Shown: positions 15,918-24,500 of the stretch, piece after piece
Layout of the letters: each line of letters opens with the position of its first letter
How positions within the stretch are numbered: the stretch's first letter is position 1
Assembly: GCA_021833045.1 (NCBI GenBank)
Contig: JAKBGP010000001.1
Coordinates: forward strand, 1-58,851
From: Thermoplasmata archaeon
GTDB lineage: Archaea > Thermoplasmatota > Thermoplasmata > Thermoplasmatales > Thermoplasmataceae
Direction of reading: 5' to 3'
Length of the DNA: 58,851 nt
Program-made: the position numbers and the translations under genes
Notes under the pieces: model-generated
The model's input: the letters and a program-made list of their open reading frames with translations, nothing else
Database searches by the model: none
Told to the model about the DNA's origin: nothing

Positions 15918-16610
15918 ATGTTAAAAATTGAAGACCTCAACAAGATTAGCGTTGAGATCAATTTTCCAAGCGACTTTAAGGTAGAGGCAACAACGCCTTT
16001 TCACAAACTCTCTTTGGATAAAATCACCGTGGGGTCCTTTCCCCATATAAGCATTACCACCAGAGGGATTGTGGATAAGTTGTTAAAAGACCTTCCATAT
16101 ATATCCCTAATGGGAAGAAACTCAACTTTTACTATTGACCACGATGGGATAGATGTCACCATATCTCCTAAAGGAGGTGGTATATTTTCCTTAGATGGAG
16201 ATGATGATGAAAAGAAATTTTCTAGTAGGGATTACGAGAAAATAAGTGGAGACGCCAATTACTTATTTGGTTCTATTTTGGGGTCACTTAATTTATCAGA
16301 CAAGGTTCTTCAAACAACAATCAGACTTGAATTTTCAAAGAAAGGCATATTCAAAAAGTCATTTACAAGCAAGATAAATAAGAATGAGTTTAAGTCTGTA
16401 AATCTAAAGGACGTACCACAAATCTCTTTTTCAGTAGAAGACAGGGAAGAAAAGTCAAGCAAAACTGAAGTAGTCTATGAGTTCTTGAGAGAAGATCTAG
16501 ATGAAATCAATGTGATTAAGAAATTCACAAAGGTTTTTTCCCCTGTTGACATATCCGGCACAATAGATAAATTCTTAGGGAATCTAAACTCCGTTCTAAA
16601 GGACTGGTGA
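15918..16610 (+). CDS. Uncharacterised protein, first gene of unknown operon
   Basis: A 230-residue soluble protein with no signal peptide or membrane segment and no family I recognise. It is rich in alternating beta strands (ISVEINFPSDFKVEAT, SLMGRNSTFTIDHDGIDVTI, LQTTIRLEFSKKGIF), with an acidic GDDDEKK loop near residue 95 and a helical C-terminus (GTIDKFLGNLNSVLKDW). The start is set by the TATA box 25 nt upstream. It is followed 7 nt later by the coiled-coil gene, whose Shine-Dalgarno site overlaps this stop, so the two products are probably made together. Confidence 0.75.
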   Translation: MLKIEDLNKISVEINFPSDFKVEATTPFHKLSLDKITVGSFPHISITTRGIVDKLLKDLPYISLMGRNSTFTIDHDGIDVTISPKGGGIFSLDGDDDEKKFSSRDYEKISGDANYLFGSILGSLNLSDKVLQTTIRLEFSKKGIFKKSFTSKINKNEFKSVNLKDVPQISFSVEDREEKSSKTEVVYEFLREDLDEINVIKKFTKVFSPVDISGTIDKFLGNLNSVLKDW

Positions 16611-16617
16611 TCGTTTA

Positions 16618-17163
16618 ATGGTGGAAACAATTAAGAACGAACCACATGGTGTTGAAGTAACAGACTCAGATAAACATAAAAAGCTAATGATGGCTTTGAT
16701 ACCTATTCTCAACGAAGTAATTCTGACTAAGAGACAGGGAGCCACCTTGGAGTTACTAAGTTTTCCAAAAACTTCTGAACCTGATGTAGAGGATAGAGTC
16801 AGTGATCTTGAGACAAAGATTGAAACTATGGAACGGGAAATTAAGAGACTCAGAAAACAGCTAGATAATAACATAAAAATAATGGATTTTCTCAAGGAAA
16901 GTCTCGAAACTGTTATTGAAAAAAGAGTAAACGAGACCTTAGAAGATATTGGTTTCTCCCCCATAACTTCTGCTGTGCTCAGTGAGTATGATGATAAGGA
17001 GGTTGAAAAATGTAAGTCAACAATAATCGAAGAAATCAAACTTACGAATGGCGTTACAGATGCAAGTGATATAGCAAAGAAATACGGATTTCCAACGAGA
17101 TTGGTAGCAGGATGTTTTGATTACTTGCTATCGGAGGGTAAAATTGGTCAAATCGAAGAATGA
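16618..17163 (+). CDS. Uncharacterised coiled-coil protein with winged-helix-like C-terminus
   Basis: A 181-residue protein. The central part (about residues 60-110) has a strong heptad pattern (VEDRVSDLETKIETMEREIK, then RLRKQLDNNIKIMDFLKESL), predicting a dimeric coiled coil. The last 55 residues (STIIEEIKLTNGVTDASDIA, then KKYGFPTRLVAGCFDYLLSE, GKIG) look like a small winged helix. GGTGAT at 16607-16612, overlapping the previous stop, lies 6 nt before the ATG. The function is unknown; a DNA-binding or scaffold protein is a fair guess. Confidence 0.75.
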   Translation: MVETIKNEPHGVEVTDSDKHKKLMMALIPILNEVILTKRQGATLELLSFPKTSEPDVEDRVSDLETKIETMEREIKRLRKQLDNNIKIMDFLKESLETVIEKRVNETLEDIGFSPITSAVLSEYDDKEVEKCKSTIIEEIKLTNGVTDASDIAKKYGFPTRLVAGCFDYLLSEGKIGQIEE

Positions 17164-17383
17164 TGACGACTCGATTAAAATTAAGTCAATTAAAAGCAGA
17201 CGATACGGAAAATGCTGGGAGGGTAAATTCATAAAGGTCAATGTATGTGGGAGTAAAGAGGTTAATATTTCTGGCGAAGACCAACCATGCAACAGCAAAT
17301 ACCAACATTGTGTTTCGTATGATGAGGGTTGTTGTGTTCAAATAATCAAATTTACAACTACAAGGTATTTTGTCTATGAATAA
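17144..17383 (+). CDS. Small Cys-rich protein, third gene of unknown operon
   Basis: About 79 residues from a TTG at 17144, chosen because GGAGGGT at 17133-17139 lies 4 nt upstream. An earlier in-frame TTG at 17117 lacks such a site. The product begins MVKSKNDDDSIKI and carries seven Cys, in CWEG, VNVCG, PCNSKYQHC and GCC contexts, suggesting metal binding or disulfides. It overlaps the coiled-coil gene by 20 nt, so translation is coupled. I recognise no family. Confidence 0.55.
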   Translation: MVKSKNDDDSIKIKSIKSRRYGKCWEGKFIKVNVCGSKEVNISGEDQPCNSKYQHCVSYDEGCCVQIIKFTTTRYFVYE

Positions 17384-17769
17384 CCTCTAGATTCATATTG
17401 CTATACATAAGAAATAACCCTTTTTGCCTTTTGAGTTTTTTTGAATCAATCATTATCTTCCTATTTTTTTATTTTGTCTATGATTTCTTTTTACCAAGAA
17501 AGGCTAGATGTCTATCTTTAGCTGATTTTATTGCATTTAGATCCAAGGTAACCTTCAAATTTTATAATACCTATCTTCTTTGTAATTATAGCGTGTAGTC
17601 TTTGTCGTTTCAAATAAATGGTCTGTTTCTGTGCTATAAAATTAAGACATTAAATTAACATATTGAATTTTATTTAATAAAAAATAACATACAAAACTAT
17701 TAAGATAAAATATGCAGCAAAATCTTTTCCGTGGTTAAATTTTAACTAAAATGTGTTAATTCCAAAACT
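17384..17769. other. AT-rich stretch without a recognisable gene
   Basis: The plus strand carries a short open frame of hydrophobic and T-rich codons (17398-17598) that looks like chance. Nothing else is seen before the nuclease remnant. Confidence 0.4.
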
Positions 17770-18420
17770 GTAAAAGATGTAGTAAGTGTAGCTTTTGATC
17801 CAGCGTTTATTAAGAAATTGAGGCGAAAAGTTGATGCACATAGAGATCTGTATGAGAAGAATGAAGCTGCTGTAAGACAACATCTAATAGACCCGTACTC
17901 AGAGAACTGGGCTGGAATATAGAAGATCTTGACCAAATGCTGCCAGAAGACAGCACGGGAGAAGGTGGATTTCCAGATTGCGCATTATTGCAGGATAATA
18001 AGAAGATAATACTCTTTGAGGCAAAGAAGCTCTCTGCGGACCCGATGTCACATCTTAAGCAACTGGCAAGATACTCTACTGATATTGGTTTCAAAGTATG
18101 GATTGATTACAAACGGTTCAGAATATGCTCTTTTCAAAGCATATGAGTAATTTAAACCATTTATAGACAGATTAATATAGAAAACAACCCTGTTGAAAGG
18201 ATCATTAGAACTCTCAGTAGCGTATCTCATAATAACATAATGAGAATCGAAGAACTCGCAAAGAAAAGTGATAACCTGAATATTCTGTGAGACGAACTTA
18301 TTGATGATCCAGTGATATTTTCGAGAATTCTTTCAGATTACTTCAGAAAACAACTTTCATCAAGTTTTCAAAACTTGGACTATTAAAGCGATGAAGTTAG
18401 AGAGTTCTTGAAGGAAAAGG
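17770..18420 (+). pseudogene. Wrecked HsdR_N-type PD-(D/E)XK nuclease
   Basis: Pieces in all three plus frames add up to one protein. First comes VSVAFDPAFIKKLRRKVDAH, then EAAVRQHLIDP. After a frameshift comes IEDLDQMLPEDSTGEGGFPD, CALLQDNKKIILFEAKKLSA and LKQLARYSTDIGFK. After another comes GLITNGSEYALFKAYE, then NNPVERIIRTLSSVSHNNIM and DPVIFSRILSDYFRKQLSSS. The PD...(x)ExK arrangement (FPDCAL then FEAKK) and the QLxRY-x-TNG block are those of the N-terminal nuclease domain of type I restriction subunits and stand-alone relatives. At least four disruptions make it nonfunctional. It lies between the unknown operon and tRNA-Leu. Confidence 0.8.
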
Positions 18421-18439
18421 TATAAGCCCTTTAAATCTA

Positions 18440-18616
18440 ATGGGATCGCATAAGAAAGGTAAATGGACCATAAGTATGAGGGAAGATCATAATAAAGATA
18501 AAATGGATTTCCAGACACCATGTACAAAAGAGACAGACAACAACCAAACTACGCATAACCATAGTATAAGGACCATGGATGGAGTAAATCAGAGGGACCA
18601 TGTTAAATTTTCTTAA
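18440..18616 (+). CDS. Doubtful 58-residue ORF after the nuclease remnant
   Basis: Open from ATG 18440 to TAA 18616: a hydrophilic, His/Asn/Thr-rich sequence (begins MGSHKKGKWTISM) with no family match I know. Upstream TTTAAATC is too close to serve as a TATA box for a leaderless start. It may be the tail of the nuclease remnant or chance. Confidence 0.15.
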   Translation: MGSHKKGKWTISMREDHNKDKMDFQTPCTKETDNNQTTHNHSIRTMDGVNQRDHVKFS

Positions 18617-18726
18617 TTAGTATTTTTCATTTTGTATATTAATTCATGACCTCGTGCCCGTTGAATGGTAGATATTTTATTTCCTATCTACAATGATTAT
18701 GTGTCTGATCTCTAAAAAAATTTCAA

Positions 18727-18811
18727 TGCGGAGGGCCGGATTCGAACCGGCGAACCCCTACGGGAATGGACCCTAAATCCATCGCCTTTAACCTAGCTCG
18801 ACAACCTCCGC
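18727..18811 (-). tRNA. tRNA-Leu (anticodon UAG)
   Basis: An 85-nt type II tRNA with a long variable arm. The acceptor stem is GCGGAGG paired with CCTCCGC plus discriminator A. The D-arm follows TTGTCGAGC, the anticodon stem is ATGGA/TCCAT around the loop TTTAGGG (anticodon TAG), and the T-arm is GCCGGTTCGAATCCGGC. CCA is not encoded. A TATA-like box at 18833-18844 lies about 28 nt upstream. It borders the accessory patch, as integration-site tRNAs often do, but no duplicated 3' end was found. Confidence 0.95.
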
Positions 18812-18832
18812 AGCGTCTCTGAATATCTAGAA

Positions 18833-18844
18833 AGTATATTAAAA
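18833..18844 (-). promoter_or_regulatory. TATA-like box for tRNA-Leu
   Basis: TTTTAATATACT on the minus strand, centred about 28 nt before the mature tRNA 5' end. Confidence 0.5.
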
Positions 18845-18877
18845 TTGAGAATTTCCCAACGGTTGTCCCAATATCTA

Positions 18878-19900
18878 TTATGCATTATACCTTAGAAGCG
18901 CTACAATATTACCAAAGTTTTTCAGCGTTTTGCCATATTCTCCATCCGAACTCATTATTATCACCTCTCCTCCTGATAAACTGACATTTTCTATTATTTT
19001 CTGAAAGTCCTCATTTCTAAAACTATCCTCCAGAACAAGCAATTTATCAATGGCTCCTGTGGATGAAAGTCTTAATATTTCTTCCCTTCCATAGGCTACC
19101 ATCGAATTCCTTGCCAACCCTTCCATGAATTGCTCCATGTATTTTCTCTCCCTGGCTGATCTGGAGTCACCTATTATTTTCCTGACTGCCTCAGTGTTTA
19201 TTATTTCAAAGACTGCGTTTTCATCCTCTCTCATTGATGGTACAAAATTAATCTTCATCCCAGTGCTGTTTTCCTTCAGGAACTTTTCAAACATTTCCCC
19301 CTCAAAACCTGGACCGGTTATTACAACTGGACCTGCGAATTTTATTGAATTAAGAGTCCTTAATATCTCCTCAAAGTAGTTTTTTCTTGAATAATTCCCA
19401 GCATATTCTTTTCCAGATTTTCCTGAGTATATCTTCGCCTGTGTCTGAAGCCCATAATCCCTAAGTATACAGAATATTGCAGTTTCATCATCCATAACTA
19501 TGAAAAGAGCATTGTTCGATGCTTTCAGCATTGCATCCCTGATTAGATTCTCGCTGGATCTGTCCCATTTGTCCTTAAGAATCTCCACATTTTCTCCCTC
19601 AGATATGTAAAGTGACTGATGCTGTCCCAGTGTTCCCTCTGGTCCTTTTGTTATTATTCCCTGAATTCTCAGTCTATCAGTGAATGGCTGGAAATATACC
19701 TCTTCTGGCCTTATCTCCAGGGTGACTGGCTTTCTGGAAGTCTCCTTACTCCTTTCCATATCCTCACTTTTCTCTTCTCTTCTAAGAACTGTTTTTCTTA
19801 TTACTGTACCGGAGTCTATAATATTTTTTAAATACCATAGATCGTCCAGGTTCTCTATGAGTATCTCTTTCCATCCTTCTTCATTCTGCCTGAGTTTCAT
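18878..19900 (-). CDS. pelA: mRNA surveillance factor Pelota (aPelota)
   Basis: A 340-residue eRF1-like protein that, with an EF1A-type GTPase, rescues ribosomes stalled on aberrant mRNA and also acts in termination in archaea. Domain A opens GWKEILIENLDDLWYLKNII and IDSGTVIRKTVLRR. The central domain has FIVMDDETAIFCILRDYGLQ, and the C-terminal domain ends GGEVIIMSSDGEYGKTL and a GNIVALLRY terminus typical of Pelota. Its ATG overlaps the end of the Mut7-C gene by 20 nt. Confidence 0.94.
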   Translation of the reverse strand: MKLRQNEEGWKEILIENLDDLWYLKNIIDSGTVIRKTVLRREEKSEDMERSKETSRKPVTLEIRPEEVYFQPFTDRLRIQGIITKGPEGTLGQHQSLYISEGENVEILKDKWDRSSENLIRDAMLKASNNALFIVMDDETAIFCILRDYGLQTQAKIYSGKSGKEYAGNYSRKNYFEEILRTLNSIKFAGPVVITGPGFEGEMFEKFLKENSTGMKINFVPSMREDENAVFEIINTEAVRKIIGDSRSARERKYMEQFMEGLARNSMVAYGREEILRLSSTGAIDKLLVLEDSFRNEDFQKIIENVSLSGGEVIIMSSDGEYGKTLKNFGNIVALLRYNA

Positions 19901-20336
19901 TGTACACCTTCAGTGATTCCAGTTTTGCCAGTACATTATGAGAATGAGTTCCTTCCCAGTAACATTTTCCGCAGCTCGGACAGTGGTAGACAGTTTCTAT
20001 TTTCCTGGGGTCATATTCCTCTTTGCAATTATGATCCCCTTTCACAAGAACACCATTGCATACGGTGCATCTTGAAAACAGAAATTCTTTTCTTGGTCTT
20101 TCTAAATTTGTAATCTGTATTATCTGTTCATCTATCCTGTCTGAAATTATGTAAATAGATTGTTTAAATCTACTGCATAGCTGTTTATCCCTCGATAATA
20201 GGACCCTATCATCAGCCCTGCTGATCTCAATTAATTCATTGTCTGATATTTCAAGGTTTGGATATGATGTATCATAACCCATTATTCGCATGTATCTCGC
20301 TAATCTTCCAAGCATGTTATCTGCAAGATACCTAAT
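19881..20336 (-). CDS. Mut7-C RNase domain (PIN-like) plus zinc ribbon, ATT start proposed
   Basis: About 151 residues. The PIN-like Mut7-C domain begins RYLADNMLGRLARYMRIMGY, with the conserved Asp of ADNMLG, followed by RVLLSRDKQL. The C-terminal zinc ribbon is CTVCNGVL...CPSCGKCYWEGTH. Family members start almost directly at this strand. The only ATG (ADN-M) would delete the catalytic Asp, and longer frames run back inside ubiX. An ATT at 20336 fits best: AAGGAGGA at 20345-20352 sits 8 nt upstream, and ATT overlaps the ubiX TAG by one base (ATTAG). Likely an RNase acting with the downstream Pelota (inference from linkage). Confidence 0.85.
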   Translation of the reverse strand: MRYLADNMLGRLARYMRIMGYDTSYPNLEISDNELIEISRADDRVLLSRDKQLCSRFKQSIYIISDRIDEQIIQITNLERPRKEFLFSRCTVCNGVLVKGDHNCKEEYDPRKIETVYHCPSCGKCYWEGTHSHNVLAKLESLKVYNETQAE

Positions 20337-20889
20337 CTCTCTCTTCCTCCTTCCATCTCTTAACCAGGGTGTTGTCCATGCCGCACAGATCCATAACCCT
20401 CCCGACCATGAAATCAACCATGTCTTCTACACTTCTGGGTTTAGTATAAAATGCTGGCATGGCTGGAGCTATAATTCCACCAGCCCTTGTGATTCGTATC
20501 ATGTTCTCAAGTGCTATCTCGCTCAGCGGCATTTCCCTTGGAACAAGTATTAGCCTTCTCCTTTCCTTAAGTGCCACTGCAGCAGCCCTTGTTATGAGGG
20601 AATCCGATATTCCTGCCGCTATTTTTGCCAGCGTATTCATTGAGCATGGCATTACAACCATGGCGTTGAAGATAAAGCTTCCTGAACTGATTCTTGCAGC
20701 TACATCCTTATCATCATATGAAAATGATGCCATTTTTCTGAACGATGAAGAGTCATGCCCTGTTTCATACTGGATTACCTGATCTGAGTTTGATGAAATA
20801 ACCAGATGTATTTCTGCATCTGCAGTTTCAAGAAACCTTTGAGCCAGTATGCTGCCAGAGGCTCCAGTGATACCTAGAATAACTTTCAT
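20332..20889 (-). CDS. ubiX: UbiX-family flavin prenyltransferase
   Basis: A 185-residue flavoprotein that prenylates FMN to make the prFMN cofactor of UbiD-type decarboxylases. The N-terminal GITGASGSILAQRFLE contains the FMN-phosphate loop, VISSNSDQVI follows, PCSMNTLAKIAAGISDSLIT is the signature, and LILVPREMPLSEIALENM carries conserved Arg and Glu. No UbiD partner lies in the window. It is first in the operon ubiX > Mut7-C > pelota. Confidence 0.94.
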   Translation of the reverse strand: MKVILGITGASGSILAQRFLETADAEIHLVISSNSDQVIQYETGHDSSSFRKMASFSYDDKDVAARISSGSFIFNAMVVMPCSMNTLAKIAAGISDSLITRAAAVALKERRRLILVPREMPLSEIALENMIRITRAGGIIAPAMPAFYTKPRSVEDMVDFMVGRVMDLCGMDNTLVKRWKEEERD

Positions 20890-20943
20890 TTATTATCTAT
20901 TGGTAATAATCGAGTGTATTAAATTCTTTTATGATAAAAAATT

Positions 20944-21558
20944 TTATTTTCTCCTGTTGAAAACAAAATATAGCACAAATACTGATGCAACTATGGCAAC
21001 CATTGCTCCAACATATTCCTCAGTTAGGTAGTTAGGAAGAATCTTTGGTTTTGACCAGCTGAAGCCGGGGAATGCTCCTGCGCTCAGGGCTTTCCAGTTT
21101 GTATAGCCACTCACTAAGGATGTTTCATTCGCTGTTTTCCAGAATGCTTTTAATTCATTGGTCTTGGAAAGATTTCCCGTGTGAGATAGAGCATTAACAT
21201 ATTCAACGCCGTATGGATTCAAACCCTGGTATGTGATGTCAAAAACTATCAGGTATTGAGTTGAATTGGAAGAAAAGTTATATGCTATAATGGATCTATC
21301 GTCAAAGACATTTGTGAAAATACTTGTCCATTGACTCGTTGTAATTGTGCATGATTTATCGTTTCCATAATAATATTTAACTGTTGGAAAAGTTGAAGGT
21401 GGCGTTGTCACATTTTGCAGTTTGTTAACATAATTATTCACGGAGATGTCTGATCCGTGATTTGAGGTTCCTGCGTTTACCGTTCCTGCATTACTCATTA
21501 TGGGTGATACCATTAATGCGATTATTATTACAGCGATTACCAGATAGATAGATTTCAT
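20944..21558 (-). CDS. Small exported, C-terminally anchored protein
   Basis: About 204 residues from the ATG at 21558 (MKSIYLVIAVIIIALMV), a typical signal peptide followed by a Ser/Thr/Asn-rich extracytoplasmic domain, then a C-terminal helix (VGAMVAIVASVFVLYFVF) and an RRK anchor. A GTG at 21594 is in frame but would place polar residues before the signal. I recognise no family. It lies right after the 1205-residue surface protein on the same strand, so the two may be coexpressed. Confidence 0.65.
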   Translation of the reverse strand: MKSIYLVIAVIIIALMVSPIMSNAGTVNAGTSNHGSDISVNNYVNKLQNVTTPPSTFPTVKYYYGNDKSCTITTSQWTSIFTNVFDDRSIIAYNFSSNSTQYLIVFDITYQGLNPYGVEYVNALSHTGNLSKTNELKAFWKTANETSLVSGYTNWKALSAGAFPGFSWSKPKILPNYLTEEYVGAMVAIVASVFVLYFVFNRRK

Positions 21559-21590
21559 CCTTACAGGAAGGATAAATGAAATGTCGTATA

Positions 21591-24500
21591 TCACTTTTTC
21601 TTATTATTAGTCAATATCTCCAACCTCGGTTTACCATCAGGATCTGGGGAAATCTTTATTAAATTTCTTTCAAGAAGCAGATTGAAACTCTTTCTTATTA
21701 ACTTCCTGGAAAAATGCTTCCTTCTCAACCTTCTGATTATCTCTTTCAATGGACTATCGTCCTCCGAAAATATGGTATTAAGTAGGGCTTCAGAATTTGT
21801 ATTGACAGGGAAATTCCTCAACGCATATATGGCGAAAACTGCAATTGGCAAAGGTATGAAAAAGTAACTGCTAAGGCTGATAACTGTGAATCCATAATAT
21901 TTTGTGATGTTGCCGTATCTGACCTTAATTGAAACGTGGTCCAGGCCCACTGGCAGAGACGTATTCTCATACACACCTGAGGATACATAGTTCCCATTTA
22001 TGTACCATCTTATCCCCATTGCTGATGTGTTATCTCCAGAAATGACTGATTGTGCTACCAAACTCTGGAAGAACATGCGGTATGACACGCCTATGCTCCT
22101 GATTAGTGGATAATAGGTTACATTTAGAAAATATGCAGTTGTGTTAATATTACCACATCTATCCATGATTTTAAGAGTGAAATTGTAAGCTCCATCCTGT
22201 GTGAAATGAATTGTAAAGCTTAGATTTTTTTCAATAATCTCGCGATCATTTAGAATCAGGAAGACTTTAGATATATGGCTATTTCCATCTGGTGCAACTC
22301 TTAGCTTCAAACTGGGAGATTTTAGCAGGACACCACTGAAGCCATTGAGTCTGAATTCAGGTGTGGATGTATTGAATTTAATCCATATGAAACGTGAAAT
22401 ATGATTCATTGAACTTGACCAGATTGTAAATTTAAAACTGAAATTTCCGCTGTGATTTAGATATATTGAACCATTGAACTCTGTCATTTTTCCATTTTGA
22501 TAGTAATAAATTCTGCCATTTGAGCTGAATGCCTTAGACAAATTGAGAATGGATGTGTTGGTATAGTAGTAGGACTTTGTTATGAAATATGGGATAGAAT
22601 TGTTAACATTTATATTCAACTTTGATGAATAATTATGATTATTGATTGAACTGTAGTTGAGATAGAACACAGTAGTTCCATTGTACCTGAAAATATTCCT
22701 TATCCCTGAAGAGTTCAGCCATAAATTTTCCTCATGTACCATCTCACTGAACACATTTGTAGAATCATGGTACCCTTTAACCGTCCAGATACCCTCGATA
22801 TTGGCAGAGAAATGAAAATGGAATGAATCGTTTTTTGAATTACCATAGAATGAATAAAAATTCTTTACAGTGTTATTGTCCTTTACCCTGAGGTTCTCTG
22901 ATAACACGGTGAAATTCACTGTGCCCTCAAATACGGTGTTTCCGGCAACGAATAGATCGTATGTGGATAAACTATAATCACCATTTGACAGATTTAGATG
23001 AATTGATTTTCTATCCGATGTAAAGTTAAGGGTCTTACTAAATGACCCATTCCTCACAACCAGTAATATATGGGATACATTATCTGTATTCCCGTAGAGT
23101 GTTATGTTAAATTTGTTACTGCTGAATATTTGGTTTTGGGATATGTCTGGGAATAGACCAGATCCCATTTCATTATAATACCTCAATTTAATTTTAATCG
23201 ACCGCGAAACGTTGTATTTGTCCCTGAAGCTTATCTCAAATTGAATATATTCTGAATTTAAATAAAGTGGTATAAAGAATGAGACTGTTGAGTTAAGGTA
23301 GTTTATGGTGCTATTTACGCCATCTACTGATATACGGGTAATACCAGCTGAATCGTAATATTTAGACCATAATATTTCTCCGGAAAACACACCATTTTTG
23401 ATGCTCTGTAAAAATGTTAAAGTTGGAAATGAACTATCTACTTTTACTGTTCCCGTATAAACTAAATAGTATAATGATCCAGTAAGAATCTGTAGTGTAT
23501 AGATATAAGATCCAGAATTGAGCGAAGAAAGATTCATATTGTACGATGATTTGTTTTTTCCTTCCATGCTAATTCCACTTATTGAGACGTTTGATTCGAA
23601 TGAACATGTACCGGTTACTGTAAAATTAAAATATCCATCTGGAGAGAATAACTGATTTTTTGGAACATTGATTTTTAAATTTACATGGCCTGAATTGTTA
23701 AATGTATAAAAACAGAATGAGTTGTATGAATTGCTTATGTAAGAACCACTGAAAACATATGATAAATTTCCACTGTACTGATAAAAGCTCTGGGTATAAG
23801 TAGAAAGGTTCAGTATATCCATAGATCTATCATAGGTTAATCCAACCTCATCCTTATCCATGAAATTTATTGCCTTTCTGGAAATCACGTTAAGTTCAGG
23901 ATAATAATAACTTTCAGGGTTTGTGGTAAAACTAACTCCACATATCAACTGCCCATTTTCCTCAGTGAAATTTGATATTGAATGAAAATTTCCAAATTCT
24001 AAAATCTTACTATCGTTTTGGTCCAGTAATAATAGGGTGGTTTTATTTCTGTAGTATATGTATGTTGTGTCTTCGTACTGGGAAATACCCACTACGGTTA
24101 AGGATCCAATTATATGATTGCTGTAACTTAACTCTACTTGATGATTGAATGCATCGGTTACTTCTGTTTGGTTATAGAATGATAGAACGTTATTTATAAT
24201 TACAGTACCAAATTTTCCTGATGGAGTCTCAGGAACCTTTTCAAAATTCATAAAAAGATCTGAATTGTTCAGTTCTGTGATACAGTATTCTGAATCAGTT
24301 TCATTTCTTAGTAGCCAGTACGTATCTTTTGAGTCAGAAACTGCAGTCATGATATAATTTTCACTGGATCTGTAGATTAACTTCGTTATGTTTGATTCTA
24401 TGTTGTATTCTACTATTGAATTGTTGTTTCTAACGAAGAAATATATGCCTGTTTCTTCATCGTATAATAAGTCTTTATCCTTCCCCACTTCGGTATTGAG

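Noticed and set aside
17398..17598. 66-residue plus-strand frame of Phe/Leu/Ile-rich residues
   Set aside because: AT-driven hydrophobic translation without a promoter, ribosome site or family; follows the unknown operon's end.
18472..18600. Three GGACCAT repeats
   Set aside because: Irregular spacing and only 7 bases long; could be chance in a decayed region.
18440..18811. tRNA-Leu as integration site with a duplicated 3' end
   Set aside because: I looked for a second copy of the tRNA 3' segment in the 15-18.7 kb patch and found none; adjacency alone is not enough.
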